From Agrobacterium tumefaciens (GTDB lineage Bacteria > Pseudomonadota > Alphaproteobacteria > Rhizobiales > Rhizobiaceae): DNA of 64,000 bases. The position numbers and the translations under genes are program-made. Positions 9,811 through 18,896 of the stretch are shown one piece after another. Where the stretch lies: assembly GCA_025560025.1 (NCBI GenBank), contig CP048485.1, forward strand, positions 62,001 through 126,000, written 5' to 3'. Position 1 is the stretch's first letter. Each line of letters opens with the position of its first letter. The notes beneath the pieces were generated by a model. The model saw nothing but the letters and a program-made list of their open reading frames with translations, was not told the DNA's origin and made no database searches.

Positions 9811-11307
9811 ATGCTTGAAAAGCGTATCCGCAACGCGTCCCTCTTGAACCGGATCGTCAGCGCCGAAGAGGCCGCCAGCCTCATTCAGGATGGCATGACG
9901 GTTGGCATGAGCGGTTTTACGCGGGCAGGCGAAGCGAAGGCGGTGCCGCTGGCCTTGGCCGAACGCGCTAAGACGAACCCCATGAAAATCACCCTGATGA
10001 CCGGCGCGTCGCTTGGCAACGATCTCGACAAGACCATGGTCGAGGCCGGCATGCTGGCGCGCCGCATGCCGTTCCAGTCCGATCCGGCTTTGCGCAAGGC
10101 GATCAATGACGGCCGGGTGATGTTCATCGACCAGCATCTTTCAGAAACGGTCGAGCAATTGCGCGGCGGCCAGATTCACGGGGTGGATATCGCCATCGTC
10201 GAAGCGGTGGCGATTACGGCGGATGGCGGCATCGTGCCCACGACATCCGTCGGCAATTCGGCAAGCTTCGCCATTCTGGCCGACAAGGTCATCGTCGAGA
10301 TCAACCTGTCGCAGCCCGAGGTGCTGGAGGGGCTGCACGACATTTTCATCCCTGCCAAACGCCCGACCCGCATGCCCATTCCGGTGGTGGCAACGGATAG
10401 CCGTGTTGGCCTGCCCTTCATTCCGGTGCCGCCGGAGAAAATCGCCGCCATCGTTCTCAGCGACAAGAGCGACAGTTTTTCCACGGTGCTGCCGCCGGAT
10501 GACGAGACCAAGGCCATTGCCGGTCATCTCACCGAATTTCTGCTGAACGAGGTGCGTCATGGCCGCATGACCCATGAACTCCAGCCGCTCCAGGCCGGCA
10601 TCGGCACCATCGCCAATGCCGTGATGCATGGTTTCATCGATACGCCGTTTCACGATCTCAAAATGTATTCTGAGGTCCTGCAGGATTCGACCTTTGAGCT
10701 TTTCGACGCAGGCAAGCTGGTTTTCGCCTCCGGTTCGTCGATCACGCTCTCCTCAGCCATGAATGAACGGGTCATGCCGCGACTGGCAGATTACAAGAGC
10801 AGGCTGATCCTGCGTCCGCAGGAGGTGAGCAACCACCCGGAGGTGATCCGTCGCCTCGGCATCATCGGCATCAATACGGCGCTGGAATTTGATATTTACG
10901 GAAACGTCAATTCCACCCATGTCGGTGGCACCCATATGATGAACGGCATCGGTGGCTCGGGAGATTTCGCCCGCAATGCCTATATGTCGATCTTCGTCAC
11001 CAAATCGATCGCCAAGGGTGGCGCCATTTCCAGCGTCGTGCCGATGGTCAGCCATGTCGATCATACCGAACATGATGTGGATATTCTGGTCACGGAGATC
11101 GGGCTTGCCGATCTGCGCGGCCTCGCCCCACGCGAACGCGCAGCGGTCATTATCGCCAATTGTGTGCATCCTGATTACCGTGATGCGCTGGCGGATTATT
11201 ACCAGCGGGCGGTGGCGCGGGGTGGGCACACGCCGCATCTCATCGAAGAGGCGCTCTCCTGGCATAAAGCGCTCCGGGAAAAGGGCACGATGCTGTCGCT
11301 GCAATAA
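9811..11307 (+). CDS. Succinate CoA-transferase / acetyl-CoA hydrolase family
   Basis: The 498-residue product has the class I CoA-transferase fold throughout. The probable catalytic Glu lies in MYSEVLQDSTF, matching the E-x-x-Q-D motif of AarC/YgfH-type enzymes that move CoA between acetyl-CoA and succinate. The C-terminal motif VTEIGLADLRGL with APRERA is also typical. ATG 9811 is chosen because GGAG at 9801-9804 is correctly spaced; in-frame ATG 9799 and GTG 9790 lie upstream. A role in acetate or propionate metabolism is likely. It is monocistronic, with a weak hairpin (about 11329-11345) after the stop. Confidence 0.85.
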   Translation: MLEKRIRNASLLNRIVSAEEAASLIQDGMTVGMSGFTRAGEAKAVPLALAERAKTNPMKITLMTGASLGNDLDKTMVEAGMLARRMPFQSDPALRKAINDGRVMFIDQHLSETVEQLRGGQIHGVDIAIVEAVAITADGGIVPTTSVGNSASFAILADKVIVEINLSQPEVLEGLHDIFIPAKRPTRMPIPVVATDSRVGLPFIPVPPEKIAAIVLSDKSDSFSTVLPPDDETKAIAGHLTEFLLNEVRHGRMTHELQPLQAGIGTIANAVMHGFIDTPFHDLKMYSEVLQDSTFELFDAGKLVFASGSSITLSSAMNERVMPRLADYKSRLILRPQEVSNHPEVIRRLGIIGINTALEFDIYGNVNSTHVGGTHMMNGIGGSGDFARNAYMSIFVTKSIAKGGAISSVVPMVSHVDHTEHDVDILVTEIGLADLRGLAPRERAAVIIANCVHPDYRDALADYYQRAVARGGHTPHLIEEALSWHKALREKGTMLSLQ

Positions 11308-11489
11308 GCTCGTGACGGTTCTCCGACTGCCGGTTCAATCGTCCGGCAATTGGGTCCGTTTGGACACACCGGGTGGGGAAAGTGTCGCCGCTTTGCTTAG
11401 GCTGCTGGCGCGGCAGTTCCGCCTCCGGTAGAAAATCCTCTCCAACCGGCTGCTATTCGGCTGCTTCTGGGTTGTAGGAGAGTGATGTG

Positions 11490-12812
11490 ATGCCCATTCG
11501 CTTCGTGGCCGTAATCGCCATTGTCGCCCTGCTTGCCGGGTGCGGCGGGCGTCCGATCGGTGTCATGACGCCGACCGGGCAGACCGTGGCGGGGACAACG
11601 CCTGTCAATCTGCTGGTTGCCACAACGCGTGCGCCATCGGAAAACGCCGCCGTGCTTTTCGGCGGTGAACGCGGAACGGGCTTGAAGGTCGATGCCGTCA
11701 CCATTTCCATTCCACCCAATGCCAACCGCAAGGTCGGGCAGGTGCAATGGCCGAAAAAGCTGCCGCCGAACCCGTTGAAGGATTTCACCACGGTGGCGGT
11801 GGAGCCAATTCGCTCCGAAGCGGAGACACGAAGCTGGATCAGCAAACACATCCAGAAGGATCGCCGGGTGCTGGTTTTCGTGCACGGTTTCAATAATCGT
11901 TACGAAGAATCCGTCTATCGCTTCGCCCAGATCGTCCATGATTCCGGCACGGATGTCGTCCCGGTGGTCTTCACCTGGCCATCGCGGGCGAGCATTTTCG
12001 ACTATAATTACGACAAGGAAAGCACCAACTACTCCCGTGATGCGCTGGAAGAGATGCTGACGCGTCTCGCCAAGGACAAGTCCATCGGTGAGGTCACCGT
12101 CATGGCCCACTCCATGGGCACTTGGCTTGCGGTGGAGGCGCTGCGCCAGATGGCCATCCGCAATGGCCGCGTCGACCCGAAGATCAGCAACGTCATTCTG
12201 GCCGCACCCGATCTCGATGTCGACGTGTTCAGCCGGCAATTCACGAGCCTCGGCAAGACGCCGCCGAAATTTACCCTGTTCGTCTCTCAGGATGACCGCG
12301 CGCTGAGCCTGTCGCGCCGTATCTCCGGCAATGTTGACCGGCTGGGCCAGATCGACCCATCGGTCGAGCCCTATCGCAGCCAGCTTGAAAAAGCCGGGAT
12401 TACCGTTCTGGATTTGACCAAGCTGCAATCCGGCGACCGCCTGAACCATGGCAAATTTGCCGAAAGCCCTGAAGTTGTCCGCCTGATCGGCGACCGCCTT
12501 ATCGCCGGTCAGACGGTGACGGATTCCGATGTCGGTCTGGGTGAGGCACTGGGTGCCGTCAGCATCGGCGCTGCGCAAACCGTCGGAACGGCGGCGAGCG
12601 TTGTGGTCAGCGCGCCGATTGCGGTGTTCGATCCGCGCACGCGTGAAAATTACGGCAGGCAGGTGGAACGGCTCGGCCGCTCCGTGGAAAACACCGTCGG
12701 ATCGGTGGGCGATACGGCCGGTTCCGTAGTGGACGATCAGGCTATTCAGTCGTCGAGAGTGAATTGCGAGGCGGTCGCCAACCGAAATCGGGCGGAATGC
12801 CGTAGCCGCTAG
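11490..12812 (+). CDS. Lipoprotein alpha/beta hydrolase (DUF900 family)
   Basis: The N-terminus is a lipoprotein signal peptide with lipobox LLAGC, so the protein should be lipid-anchored in the envelope. A DUF900-type alpha/beta hydrolase follows: the oxyanion-hole region VFVHGFNN, nucleophile elbow AHSMG, acidic residue in AAPDLD and a late His (DRLNHG). The last ~90 residues are low-complexity with repeated 'TVGS/TAGS' runs. AGGAG at 11476-11480 favours ATG 11490 over GTG 11487. The substrate is unknown; lipase or esterase activity is only inferred. Confidence 0.75.
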   Translation: MPIRFVAVIAIVALLAGCGGRPIGVMTPTGQTVAGTTPVNLLVATTRAPSENAAVLFGGERGTGLKVDAVTISIPPNANRKVGQVQWPKKLPPNPLKDFTTVAVEPIRSEAETRSWISKHIQKDRRVLVFVHGFNNRYEESVYRFAQIVHDSGTDVVPVVFTWPSRASIFDYNYDKESTNYSRDALEEMLTRLAKDKSIGEVTVMAHSMGTWLAVEALRQMAIRNGRVDPKISNVILAAPDLDVDVFSRQFTSLGKTPPKFTLFVSQDDRALSLSRRISGNVDRLGQIDPSVEPYRSQLEKAGITVLDLTKLQSGDRLNHGKFAESPEVVRLIGDRLIAGQTVTDSDVGLGEALGAVSIGAAQTVGTAASVVVSAPIAVFDPRTRENYGRQVERLGRSVENTVGSVGDTAGSVVDDQAIQSSRVNCEAVANRNRAECRSR

Positions 12813-12872
12813 ATCGTGATTAAAGGGGCGACTTCGAACTTTCCGCGTTTTCGAGGCCGCACCCTCGCAGAT

Positions 12873-12899
12873 TTGTATACAGCTTGTATTTTTATCTGT
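12873..12899 (+). promoter_or_regulatory. Possible GntR-type operator before the racemase-family gene
   Basis: An AT-rich patch holds TTGTATACA, TTGTATTT and TCTGTAT in short succession, including the 8-bp palindrome TGTATACA (12874-12881). It lies 40-65 bases before the ATG at 12939. GntR regulators commonly bind such TNGT/ACNA elements and often control this enzyme family; no regulator is adjacent here. Confidence 0.3.
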
Positions 12900-12938
12900 A
12901 TGGTCGGGTCAACAACCCAACTTCCGGAGTAGACCCCC

Positions 12939-13976
12939 ATGCGTTGGAAACGCACCCTCCAGCTTCTCGATGTTCATTGCGAAGGCGAAATCGGCCGTGT
13001 CGTCACCGGCGGCGCGCCGAAAATTCCCGGCAACACGGTGGCCGAACAGCTTCACTGGATGAATACCGATCCGCAGGGTGAGACACTTCGCCGCTTCCTG
13101 ACGCTGGAGCCGCGCGGCACGCCGATGGGATCGGTCAATCTTCTCCTGCCCCCGAAGCACCCGGATGCGCACGCCGCTTTCGTCATTCTCCAGCCGGATC
13201 AGGCGCATGCCAGCTCCGGTTCCAATTCCATCTGCGCGACGACGGCGCTGCTGGAAAGCGGCATGGTGGAAATGCAGGAGCCAGAAACCGTCATCATCCT
13301 CGAAACGGCCGCCGGTCTGGTCAAGGCCACGGCCACCTGCCGCGATGGCCGTTGCGAAAAGGTCAAACTGACCATGGTGCCGTCCTTCGTGCATGAGCTG
13401 GATGTCAGCATCGACACGCCCGAATGGGGCAGGGTGACGATGGATATTTCCTATGGCGGGATCTTTTATGCGCTCGTCGATGTCCGCCAGATTGGCCTGA
13501 CGATCGAAAAGGCCAATGCGGCCAAACTGGTCTCGGCGGGCATGATCCTGAAGGATCTGGTCAACCGTGAAATGACCGTCGTTCATCCGGAAATTCCGGC
13601 CATTTCCGGTGTCGCCTATGTCATGTTCCGCGATGTGGATGCAGATGGCTCCATCCGCACCTGCACCACCATGTGGCCGGGTCGGGCGGATCGTTCGCCC
13701 TGCGGAACCGGCAATTCCGCCAATCTCGCTACGCTTTATGCGCGCGGCAAGGTGAAGGTGGGAGACGAGTATAAATCCCGCTCGATCATCGGTTCGGAAT
13801 TCGATGTCGGCCTTTCCGCCGTCACCGAAGTGGCGGGCCGCCCGGCCGTCATTCCCACCATTGCCGGGCGCGGTTTCACCTTCGGGCTGCATCAGGTGGG
13901 TCTCGATCCCTTTGATCCGCTGGCCGATGGTTTCGCCATGACCGATGTCTGGGGGCCGGAAGCGGGCAACATCTGA
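12939..13976 (+). CDS. Proline racemase/hydroxyproline epimerase superfamily, Ser/Cys variant
   Basis: The fold and length (345 residues) match proline racemase, 4-hydroxyproline 2-epimerase and trans-3-hydroxyproline dehydratase. The second catalytic Cys is present in DRSPCGTGNSANLA. At the first catalytic position, where the family usually has Cys (MCGHG-like), the sequence reads SGSNSICATT, so Ser replaces Cys. The opening RTLQLLDVHCEGE is also typical. Activity therefore cannot be assigned as a two-thiol racemase; epimerase or dehydratase activity on a proline derivative is possible. It is transcribed alone. Confidence 0.8.
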   Translation: MRWKRTLQLLDVHCEGEIGRVVTGGAPKIPGNTVAEQLHWMNTDPQGETLRRFLTLEPRGTPMGSVNLLLPPKHPDAHAAFVILQPDQAHASSGSNSICATTALLESGMVEMQEPETVIILETAAGLVKATATCRDGRCEKVKLTMVPSFVHELDVSIDTPEWGRVTMDISYGGIFYALVDVRQIGLTIEKANAAKLVSAGMILKDLVNREMTVVHPEIPAISGVAYVMFRDVDADGSIRTCTTMWPGRADRSPCGTGNSANLATLYARGKVKVGDEYKSRSIIGSEFDVGLSAVTEVAGRPAVIPTIAGRGFTFGLHQVGLDPFDPLADGFAMTDVWGPEAGNI

Positions 13977-14001
13977 GGTACGCTCTAAAAAAATGACATT
14001 T

Positions 14002-14036
14002 ACAGCCGCCGCATGAACTTTGGCGGCTGTTTTCCC
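14002..14036 (+). terminator. Terminator after the racemase-family gene
   Basis: ACAGCCGCC (14002-14010) pairs with GGCGGCTGT (14022-14030), followed by TTTCCC; an A-run lies upstream. Confidence 0.7.
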
Positions 14037-14089
14037 GCGGCAAAAGATGCTAAGCGGGCGCCAATTCCGTCATGCTCCGAGGTATCCCG

Positions 14090-15127
14090 ATGAAGTCGCT
14101 CACCCTGCGCCGCCCTGATGACTGGCACCTGCACCTGCGTGATGGGGCAATGCTGGAAGGGGTGATCGGGGATACGAGTCGCCATTTCGCCCGTGCCATC
14201 ATCATGCCGAACCTGGTGCCGCCGGTCGTCACCACGGCCGATGCCCGCGCCTATCGCGAACGCATCGTCAAGGCAATTCCGGCGGGTGATCGTTTCGAGC
14301 CGCTGATGACCCTCTATCTGACCGAGGACACGCAGGCCGACGATGTGGAAGAGGGCAAAAAAAGCGGTCTCATCACTGCCGTAAAGCTCTACCCGGCCGG
14401 TGCGACCACCAATTCCCACGGCGGTGTGCGCGATTTCAACAAGGCCATGCCGGTTCTGGAGCGCATGGCGAAGATCGGCCTGCCGCTTTGCGTGCATGGT
14501 GAGGTGACGACGCCGGAAGTCGATATTTTCGACCGTGAGAAGGTGTTCATCGATACGGTTCTGGAGCCTCTGCGCCAGCGCCTGCCGGAACTCAAGGTGA
14601 CGATGGAGCATATCACCACCCGCGACGGCGTGGACTATATCAAGTCGTCCAAGGCCAACATCGCCGGCTCCATCACCACCCACCATCTCATCATCAACCG
14701 CAACGCCATTCTCGTTGGCGGTATCAAGCCACATTATTATTGCCTGCCCGTCGCCAAGCGCGAGGAGCACCGGCTGGCGCTGCGGGCTGCCGCGACTTCG
14801 GGCGATGCACGTTTCTTCCTCGGCACGGATTCCGCCCCGCATGTCGATCCCGCCAAGGAATGCGCCTGCGGCTGCGCCGGTATCTATACCTCCATCAACA
14901 CCATGAGCTGCCTTGCCCATGTCTTCGAGGACGAAAATGCCCTCGACAAACTGGAAGCCTTCGCCTCGCTGAATGGTCCCGCCTGGTATGGTCTCGCGCC
15001 GAATGAAGAGACGATCACGCTGGTCAAGCGCGAGGAAGCGGTGGCCTTTCCTGAAAAAATCGAGACGGGCGCCGGGCCGGTGACCGTGTTCGATCCGATG
15101 TTCCCGCTCCATTGGGATGTGAGCTGA
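14090..15127 (+). CDS. pyrC: Dihydroorotase, class II
   Basis: PyrC closes N-carbamoyl-aspartate to dihydroorotate in pyrimidine synthesis. The metal-binding HxH is in [10 protein letters not shown], the lysine expected to be carboxylated is in [13 protein letters not shown], later His ligands are in VHGEV and TTHHLI, and the catalytic Asp is in LGTDSAPH. The 345-residue length and these motifs fit the class II (E. coli-type) enzyme. The start is placed at ATG 14090, where CTGC/CCGAGG lies just upstream; an in-frame ATG at 14072 would add six residues. pyrE follows at about 170 bases after a terminator. Confidence 0.95.
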   Translation: MKSLTLRRPDDWHLHLRDGAMLEGVIGDTSRHFARAIIMPNLVPPVVTTADARAYRERIVKAIPAGDRFEPLMTLYLTEDTQADDVEEGKKSGLITAVKLYPAGATTNSHGGVRDFNKAMPVLERMAKIGLPLCVHGEVTTPEVDIFDREKVFIDTVLEPLRQRLPELKVTMEHITTRDGVDYIKSSKANIAGSITTHHLIINRNAILVGGIKPHYYCLPVAKREEHRLALRAAATSGDARFFLGTDSAPHVDPAKECACGCAGIYTSINTMSCLAHVFEDENALDKLEAFASLNGPAWYGLAPNEETITLVKREEAVAFPEKIETGAGPVTVFDPMFPLHWDVS

Positions 15128-15136
15128 TTTTTTAGT

Positions 15137-15164
15137 AACCGCCGGCACTGCCGGCGGTTTTGTT
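15137..15164 (+). terminator. Terminator after pyrC
   Basis: AACCGCCGG (15137-15145) pairs with CCGGCGGTT (15151-15159) around loop CACTG, followed by TTGTTAT. Confidence 0.8.
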
Positions 15165-15236
15165 ATGGTCCCCAGGCATTTGCCTTTCGATGCCGCCTGC
15201 GGATGCCTGCAATGCTGAACCGAGACGTTGTGCTTT

Positions 15237-15260
15237 CCGAAAACCGGTCCGGGTTTTCGG
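15237..15260 (+). repeat. Intergenic inverted repeat before pyrE
   Basis: CCGAAAACC (15237-15245) is repeated inverted as GGTTTTCGG (15252-15260). It resembles half of the RIME-type intergenic palindromes of rhizobia and could also act as a leader hairpin, 35 bases before the pyrE start. Confidence 0.45.
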
Positions 15261-15294
15261 AGCGATAAACTAAGGCCGAAAAAGGAGAACGCCT

Positions 15295-15993
15295 ATGAAC
15301 CATTTCACATTCACTGACCGCGCCGTCGTTGCGGAACTGGTTGCGAAGATGTTGTGGGAAATCAAGGCGGTCCACTTCAATTCCGAAAGCCCCTATACCT
15401 TCGCTTCGGGCATGAAGAGCCCGGTTTACATCGACATGCGCAAGCTCATCTCCTTCCCGCGCATCCGCTCGGCGGCGATGGATTTTGCGGCGGCGGCGGT
15501 GATGCGCGAGGCGGGTTTCGAAAAATTCGACTGTGTGGCGGGTGGTGAAACGGCCGGTATTCCTTTCGCGGCTTTCCTTGCCGAGCGCCTTGGCCTGCCG
15601 ATGATCTATTGCCGCAAGAAGCCGAAAGGTCATGGCCGCAATGCCCAGATCGAAGGCCATATGCCGGAAGGCGCCCGCGTTCTCGTCATCGAGGATCTGA
15701 CGACGGCCGGCGGCTCGATGTTCACCTTCATCGACGCCATCCGTGCGGCGGGCGGCATCGTGGATCACGGTATCGCGCTCTTCTATTACGGCATCTTCGA
15801 AGAGGCCGAAGCGCGCTTCGCCAATGGCAATGTCAAGCTGCATTACCTGACCACCTGGCGCGATGTTCTGGCCGTTGCCCGGGCTGAAAAACTGTTCGAC
15901 GAAAAGACCCTCTCCGAGGTCGAAGCCTTCCTCGATAATCCGCTGCCATGGTCGGCAAAACGCGGTGGTGTCAGCGAATTGCCGCAATCTTAA
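15295..15993 (+). CDS. pyrE: Orotate phosphoribosyltransferase
   Basis: PyrE joins orotate to PRPP to give OMP, the fifth step of pyrimidine synthesis. The PRPP-binding motif is [14 protein letters not shown], with the catalytic loop around [17 protein letters not shown]. The 232-residue length matches the alphaproteobacterial form. AAGGAG just before the ATG supports the start. It sits directly after pyrC, with its own leader region and terminator, so the pair is linked by function rather than obviously by one transcript. Confidence 0.95.
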   Translation: MNHFTFTDRAVVAELVAKMLWEIKAVHFNSESPYTFASGMKSPVYIDMRKLISFPRIRSAAMDFAAAAVMREAGFEKFDCVAGGETAGIPFAAFLAERLGLPMIYCRKKPKGHGRNAQIEGHMPEGARVLVIEDLTTAGGSMFTFIDAIRAAGGIVDHGIALFYYGIFEEAEARFANGNVKLHYLTTWRDVLAVARAEKLFDEKTLSEVEAFLDNPLPWSAKRGGVSELPQS

Positions 15994-16002
15994 TTTCGGA
16001 TG

Positions 16003-16031
16003 CGGCCAGCCCGGTTTTGCGGCTGGCCTTC
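16003..16031 (+). terminator. Terminator after pyrE
   Basis: GGCCAGCC (16004-16011) pairs with GGCTGGCC (16021-16028), followed by TTCC; the T-run is short. Confidence 0.55.
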
Positions 16032-16093
16032 CGATCGATCTTCGTCTAAATCGATTTAAGTCCATTTGATTTGCTGTTTTGAGGAGGACCGTA

Positions 16094-17020
16094 ATGATCC
16101 TGTGTTGTGGTGAAGCCCTGATTGACATGCTGCCCCGGCAGACGACGTTGGGTGAGGCGGGTTTTGCCCCCTATGCAGGCGGAGCGGTTTTCAACACGGC
16201 GATTGCGCTGGGGCGTCTCGGCGTTCCCTCCGCTTTTTTCACCGGCCTTTCCGATGACATGATGGGCGATATCCTGCGTGAAACCCTGCGCGCCAGCAAT
16301 GTCGACTTCAGCTATTGCGCCACCCTTTCGCGGCCGACCACCATCGCCTTCGTGAAGCTGGTGGATGGCCATGCAACCTATGCCTTCTATGACGAAAACA
16401 CCGCCGGCCGAATGATAACCGAGGCGGAGCTTCCGGCACTGGGCGCCGATTGCGAGGCGCTGCATTTCGGCGCGATCAGCCTTATCCCGGAGCCTTGCGG
16501 CAGCACCTATGAAGCCCTGATGACGCGCGAGCATGAAAGCCGCGTCATCTCGCTCGATCCGAATATTCGCCCCGGCTTCATCAAGGACAAGCAGTCCCAC
16601 ATGGCCCGCATCCGTCGCATGGCGGCCATGTCGGATATCGTGAAATTCTCGGATGAAGACCTTGCCTGGTTCGGGCTGGAAGGCGATGAGGACACGCTTG
16701 CCCGCCACTGGCTGCACCATGGTGCGAAACTCGTCGTTGTCACCCGTGGCGCCAAGGGCGCGGTGGGGTATAGCGCCAATCTCAAGGTTGAAGTGGCTTC
16801 CGAGCGGGTGGAAGTGGTCGACACTGTCGGCGCGGGTGATACCTTCGATGCCGGCATTCTCGCCTCGCTGAAAATGCAGGGCCTTCTGACCAAGGCGCAG
16901 GTTGCCTCGCTGACGGAAGACCAGATCAGGAAGGCTCTGGCGCTGGGCGCGAAAGCGGCCGCTGTCACCGTTTCGCGGGCAGGCGCGAATCCGCCCTTTG
17001 CGCATGAAATCGGTTTGTGA
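16094..17020 (+). CDS. frk: Fructokinase (PfkB/ribokinase family)
   Basis: The 308-residue product has both PfkB signatures: an N-terminal GGAVFNTAIALGRLG and the C-terminal TVGAGDTFDAGIL with the catalytic Asp. The opening ILCCGEALIDMLP is typical of bacterial fructokinases, which phosphorylate fructose to fructose 6-phosphate. GAGGAGG at 16081-16087 points to ATG 16094; an in-frame TTG at 16079 overlaps that ribosome binding site and is rejected. The sugar is assigned by family resemblance; another ketose or 2-keto-3-deoxygluconate is not excluded. pgi, which acts on the product, lies nearby on the other strand. Confidence 0.85.
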   Translation: MILCCGEALIDMLPRQTTLGEAGFAPYAGGAVFNTAIALGRLGVPSAFFTGLSDDMMGDILRETLRASNVDFSYCATLSRPTTIAFVKLVDGHATYAFYDENTAGRMITEAELPALGADCEALHFGAISLIPEPCGSTYEALMTREHESRVISLDPNIRPGFIKDKQSHMARIRRMAAMSDIVKFSDEDLAWFGLEGDEDTLARHWLHHGAKLVVVTRGAKGAVGYSANLKVEVASERVEVVDTVGAGDTFDAGILASLKMQGLLTKAQVASLTEDQIRKALALGAKAAAVTVSRAGANPPFAHEIGL

Positions 17021-17144
17021 TGGGCGCGGTTGAACCATTTTGAAAAGGTGGTTCAACACTCTTCCCGGCTTTAGAACCGTAAAAAACCGTTATTTCGATA
17101 TTATGAAGCTTGTGTCCGCTGTTTTTTCACGAAACAAGCATCGC

Positions 17145-18110
17145 ATGAACGTTCCCAAGTCCCATCCTTTTGATTTCGACCCGACCTATGGCATGCAGCG
17201 CGAACAGCTGCTGGCCATCACCCCGCCCGAAGCGCCGCCGGGCTTCGATGATTTCTGGAAAAAGCGCTATCGCCGCGCGCTCGCCACGGATCCCCGGCCG
17301 GTGCTGCGCAAGAGCAGGCTCAGTGACCCCCGCTGGCATGTCCTCGATATGACCTACACCTCCACCGGCGGTTTTCGCATCGGCGGGTGGCTGCTTTTGC
17401 CGCGCGAAGGGCAGGTGCGTCGCGGCCTCGTAGTCGGCCATGGTTATGGTGGACGAGGGGAGCCCGATTTCGACGTGCCGGTGGAAGAAACGGCCGTGCT
17501 GTTTCCCTGTTTTCGCGGGCTGTCGCTGAGCGCCTGTCCGCCGATTTCGTCCGACCCGGCGCTGCATGTTCTCTATAATATCGACAGGAAAGATGATTAC
17601 ATCATCGGCGGCTGCGTCGACGATCTGTGGGTTGCCGTTTCCACGCTCATAAGCCTCTATCCGTGGCTGGAAGGGCAGGTGGGTTATAGCGGCATCAGTT
17701 TCGGCGGCGGTATCGGTGCCCTGGCCATCCCTTTCGACGAGCGTATAGATCGCGGCCATCTGGTGGTGCCGACATTCGGACACCGGCCGTTCTGGCTGAC
17801 GCTGCCCACCGTAGGCAGCGCGGATGCGGTTCAGACCTACCAGAAGACCCATGCCAACCTGCTTGAGACGCTGCGCCTGTTCGACGCCGCCTGTGCCACC
17901 ACCCGCATAAAAGTGCCGATGCTGGTCGCACCCGCACTTTTCGACCCGGCGGTCGCGCCGCCCTGCCAGTTCGCGGTGGCCAATGCGCTGCCAAAATCAA
18001 AATTTAATGAAATATTCATCCTCGACGCCGGGCATTTCGATTACCCTGACAGCGCATCGCAAGATGCGGTCCATAAGGACAAGGTCAGACGGTTTTTCAA
18101 GGTGCCATGA
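17145..18110 (+). CDS. Acetyl xylan esterase/cephalosporin deacetylase-like hydrolase
   Basis: This is an alpha/beta hydrolase of the AXE1 (carbohydrate esterase 7) type: N-terminal FDDFWKKRYRRAL, oxyanion region VVGHGYGGRGEPDF, nucleophile elbow YSGISFGGGIGAL (GxSxG), a late acidic residue around PALFDPAVAPPCQ and His in LDAGHFDYP. Starts at 17040 and 17103 are also open in frame, but the family similarity begins near ATG 17145. It overlaps the next esterase gene by ATGA, implying coupled translation and related substrates. No signal peptide is seen. The substrate is unknown, perhaps an acetylated sugar. Confidence 0.75.
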   Translation: MNVPKSHPFDFDPTYGMQREQLLAITPPEAPPGFDDFWKKRYRRALATDPRPVLRKSRLSDPRWHVLDMTYTSTGGFRIGGWLLLPREGQVRRGLVVGHGYGGRGEPDFDVPVEETAVLFPCFRGLSLSACPPISSDPALHVLYNIDRKDDYIIGGCVDDLWVAVSTLISLYPWLEGQVGYSGISFGGGIGALAIPFDERIDRGHLVVPTFGHRPFWLTLPTVGSADAVQTYQKTHANLLETLRLFDAACATTRIKVPMLVAPALFDPAVAPPCQFAVANALPKSKFNEIFILDAGHFDYPDSASQDAVHKDKVRRFFKVP

Positions 18111-18835
18111 AACGCGAATATCTCCGTTGGTATAGTCAAAGGCTCCATCGCGACATGGAGCTGCTAATATTCGGACATTCCGGCGCCAAGGTGCTGATGT
18201 TTCCCACCCGCGACGGGCGTTTCTTCGAATATGAGGAACTTGGTCTTGTCGGCAGTCTCGCCGACAAGCTGGAGGCGGGCCACCTTCAGCTCTATTGCAT
18301 AGAGGGGTTGGCGAGAGAGACCTTCTACGCGGCCGGGCATCATCCCGCCGATCGTATTCGCCGCCATGCCGCCTTCGAAGACTATATTCTGAACGAAGTG
18401 CTGCCGCTGATGGCCGAGAAAAACCCGAATAGCGATACGATCGTGCAGGGTTGCAGTCTGGGTGCGTTTCAGGCCGCCAGCCTCGTCTTCCGCCACCCGC
18501 ATCTTTTTCGCAAGCTCGTCGCCTTTTCCGGCCGTTATGATCTGACGATGAAGGTGGAATCCTTCGGCGATCTGTTCGATGGTTATTACGACGATGATGT
18601 CTATTTCCACATGCCGAGCCATTTCCTGCCGGGCCTAGACTGCCCATGGCGACTCGATAGCCTGCGCCGCATCGACATGGTTTTCACCATCGGCGATGCC
18701 GATCCGTTTCTGGACAACAACCATCATCTGAGCCGGGTTCTGTCGGACAAGCAGGTGGGGCACCAGATGCATGTCTGGGATGGCCGCGCCCACCGGGCGG
18801 GCGCGTGGCGCAAGATGGCGGCGCTTTATATTTGA
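18107..18835 (+). CDS. Esterase-family alpha/beta hydrolase (esterase D-like)
   Basis: The product matches the putative esterase family (PF00756 type). The nucleophile elbow is GCSLGAFQAA (GxSxG), the acidic residue is likely in GDADPF and the His in WDGRAHRAGAW. It is translationally coupled to the upstream esterase (ATGA overlap), so the two probably work on one substrate pathway. Cytoplasmic by lack of a signal peptide. The natural ester is unknown. Confidence 0.75.
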   Translation: MKREYLRWYSQRLHRDMELLIFGHSGAKVLMFPTRDGRFFEYEELGLVGSLADKLEAGHLQLYCIEGLARETFYAAGHHPADRIRRHAAFEDYILNEVLPLMAEKNPNSDTIVQGCSLGAFQAASLVFRHPHLFRKLVAFSGRYDLTMKVESFGDLFDGYYDDDVYFHMPSHFLPGLDCPWRLDSLRRIDMVFTIGDADPFLDNNHHLSRVLSDKQVGHQMHVWDGRAHRAGAWRKMAALYI

Positions 18836-18848
18836 GCCACCACAATAA

Positions 18849-18877
18849 AAAAGCCGGAGGTGTCTCCGGCTTTTTAG
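18849..18877 (+). terminator. Bidirectional terminator between the esterases and pgi
   Basis: AAGCCGGAG (18851-18859) pairs with CTCCGGCTT (18864-18872). There are Ts after it on the plus strand and an A-run before it (T-run on the minus strand), so it can serve both converging units. Confidence 0.85.
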
Positions 18878-18896
18878 ATAACGGTCGTAACGCCCC

